Positions 62,451-64,000 of a DNA stretch of 64,000 bases are shown here, in pieces. The notes beneath the pieces were generated by a model. The model saw nothing but the letters and a program-made list of their open reading frames with translations. It was not told where the DNA came from and did not search any database. The stretch spans positions 3,844,001-3,908,000 of the forward strand of contig NZ_CP159290.1 of the NCBI RefSeq assembly GCF_040448685.1, in the 5' to 3' direction. A program made the position numbers and the translations under genes. Source of the DNA: Cellulosimicrobium sp. ES-005. Lineage in GTDB: Bacteria > Actinomycetota > Actinomycetes > Actinomycetales > Cellulomonadaceae. Positions within the stretch are counted from its first letter, which is position 1. Each line of letters starts with the position of its first letter.

Positions 62451-64000
62451 ATGTTCGAGAGATTCACAGACCGAGCCCGTCGGGTCGTCGTCCTCGCCCA
62501 GGAAGAGGCGCGGATGCTCAACCACAACTACATCGGCACCGAGCACATCCTCCTCGGCCTCATCCACGAGGGCGAGGGTGTCGCGGCCAAGGCGCTGGAG
62601 TCCCTCGGGATCTCCCTCGACGGCGTCCGCACCCAGGTGACCGAGATCATCGGCGAGGGCCAGCAGGCCCCGAGCGGGCACATCCCGTTCACGCCGCGCG
62701 CCAAGAAGGTGCTCGAGCTGTCGCTGCGCGAGGCGCTGCAGCTCGGCCACAACTACATCGGCACCGAGCACATCCTGCTCGGTCTCATCCGTGAGGGCGA
62801 GGGCGTCGCCGCCCAGGTCCTGACCAAGATGGGCGCCGACCTCAACAAGGTGCGCCAGCAGGTCATCCAGCTCCTGTCCGGCTACCAGGGCAAGGAGCCC
62901 GTCGCCGCGGGCGGCCCCGCCGAGGGCCAGCCGTCCGGCTCGGCCGTGCTCGACCAGTTCGGGCGCAACCTCACCCAGGCCGCGCGCGAGGGCAAGCTCG
63001 ACCCGGTCATCGGGCGCAACCTCGAGATCGAGCGCGTCATGCAGGTGCTGAGCCGCCGCACCAAGAACAACCCGGTGCTGATCGGTGAGCCCGGCGTCGG
63101 CAAGACCGCCGTCGTCGAGGGCCTGGCCCAGGACATCGTGCGCGGCGACGTGCCCGAGACGCTCAAGGACAAGCAGCTCTACACGCTCGACCTCGGTGCG
63201 CTCGTGGCCGGCTCGCGCTACCGCGGCGACTTCGAGGAGCGCCTGAAGAAGGTGCTCAAGGAGATCCGCACGCGCGGCGACATCATCCTCTTCATCGACG
63301 AGATCCACACCCTCGTCGGGGCGGGTGCCGCCGAGGGCGCGATCGACGCCGCGAGCATCCTCAAGCCGATGCTCGCGCGCGGCGAGCTGCAGACGATCGG
63401 CGCGACCACGCTCGACGAGTACCGCAAGCACGTCGAGAAGGACCCGGCCCTGGAGCGCCGCTTCCAGCCGATCCAGGTCGCCGAGCCGTCGCTCAACCAC
63501 GCGATCGAGATCCTCAAGGGCCTGCGCGACCGCTACGAGGCGCACCACCGCGTGTCCATCACGGACGCCGCGCTCGTCTCCGCGGCCACGCTCGCGGACC
63601 GGTACATCAACGACCGGTTCCTCCCGGACAAGGCGATCGACCTCATCGACGAGGCGGGCGCGCGCCTGCGCATCCGCCGCATGACCGCCCCGCCGGAGCT
63701 CAAGGAGCTCGACGAGGAGATCGCCGAGGCACGCCGCGAGAAGGAGTCCGCGATCGACGCGCAGGACTTCGAGAAGGCCGCCGGCCTGCGCGACAAGGAG
63801 AAGCAGCTCACCGCGAAGCGCGCCGACAAGGAGAAGGCGTGGAAGTCCGGTGACCTGGACACCGTCGCCGAGGTGGACGAGGAGCTGATCGCGGAGGTCC
63901 TGGCCATGGCCACGGGCATCCCGGTCTTCAAGCTCACCGAGGAGGAGTCCAGCCGCCTGCTCAACATGGAGGACGAGCTGCACAAGCGCGTCGTCGGCCA
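62451..64000 (+). CDS. clpC: ClpC ATPase subunit (partial, 3' end outside window)
   Basis: The first 516 residues are visible. The double Clp-N domain (1-145) with the paired [14 protein letters not shown] motif is followed by the first AAA+ module. That module has Walker A GEPGVGKT (about 212-219), Walker B ILFIDEIH (about 280) and [15 protein letters not shown]. Then comes the UVR middle domain (about 430-470) that separates ClpC from ClpA and ClpB. It unfolds proteins for ClpP. The ATG has ACGAGGAG upstream. Start and domain order are normal. Confidence 0.96.
   Translation, partial: MFERFTDRARRVVVLAQEEARMLNHNYIGTEHILLGLIHEGEGVAAKALESLGISLDGVRTQVTEIIGEGQQAPSGHIPFTPRAKKVLELSLREALQLGHNYIGTEHILLGLIREGEGVAAQVLTKMGADLNKVRQQVIQLLSGYQGKEPVAAGGPAEGQPSGSAVLDQFGRNLTQAAREGKLDPVIGRNLEIERVMQVLSRRTKNNPVLIGEPGVGKTAVVEGLAQDIVRGDVPETLKDKQLYTLDLGALVAGSRYRGDFEERLKKVLKEIRTRGDIILFIDEIHTLVGAGAAEGAIDAASILKPMLARGELQTIGATTLDEYRKHVEKDPALERRFQPIQVAEPSLNHAIEILKGLRDRYEAHHRVSITDAALVSAATLADRYINDRFLPDKAIDLIDEAGARLRIRRMTAPPELKELDEEIAEARREKESAIDAQDFEKAAGLRDKEKQLTAKRADKEKAWKSGDLDTVAEVDEELIAEVLAMATGIPVFKLTEEESSRLLNMEDELHKRVVG

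Overview
The window is very GC-rich DNA with actinobacterial hallmarks: GTG starts, a LacI-type regulator, a ClpC ATPase, a WhiB-like protein and a LexA box of the TCGAAC-N4-GTTCGA type. It most resembles a Micrococcales genome of the Cellulomonas/Promicromonospora kind; that placement is inference from gene content and base composition, not from a marker gene.

Layout. Positions 1-2880 are host: an LtrA-family membrane protein, a lipoprotein and a secreted alpha/beta hydrolase. A tRNA-Thr(CGT) gene at 2993-3065 is the attachment site of a complete siphovirus-type prophage of about 40.2 kb that runs to the tRNA fragment at 43212-43260. From 43300 onward the window is host again. It holds an Erm-type rRNA methyltransferase, a copper module (CPH-type P1B ATPase, DUF6153 and DUF305 proteins behind a CsoR-like palindrome), a LacI/oxidoreductase/DUF993 cluster, a UbiB-like kinase, a thioester-domain surface protein with an LPATG anchor, an ABC exporter, a tandem universal stress protein and the start of clpC.

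The prophage. Almost everything is read leftward. The order from the left is: two small genes outside a terminator, tail tip and lysis genes (amidase, holin candidates, a collagen-like membrane protein), minor tail proteins, tape measure, frameshifted tail chaperone, major tail protein, connectors, capsid, scaffold, MuF-like protein, portal, large and small terminase and HNH. A short Zn-ribbon/HTH operon follows. Then comes a dense early operon of nearly 40 overlapping genes (27002-39488), including a YqaJ-type exonuclease, a broken rusA, a WhiB-like protein, a replication initiator, a small metalloprotease and many Cys-rich microproteins. The lysogeny block reads rightward: an immunity repressor whose stop overlaps the start of a DUF3800 protein, then an ImmA/IrrE-type peptidase with a perfect LexA box upstream. 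The integrase reads leftward next to attR.

How it fits together. Repeated TTGACAAGT-type sites lie between the divergent Cro-like and repressor genes, and one more precedes the peptidase region. The LexA box before the peptidase suggests an induction route: DNA damage relieves LexA, the peptidase is made, the repressor is inactivated and the early operon opens. The DUF3800 gene, coupled to the repressor, would be expressed in the lysogen and is the best candidate here for an undescribed prophage-encoded defence or immunity function. A plus-strand lipoprotein inserted between the tape measure and tail chaperone genes is a second lysogenic-conversion candidate. Integration replaced the T-arm and terminator of the host tRNA-Thr gene with phage-supplied versions of different sequence but preserved pairing.

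Two genes (rusA-like at 32296-32672 and DUF993 at 49460-50664) carry single-base frameshifts. These may be real decay or sequence errors.
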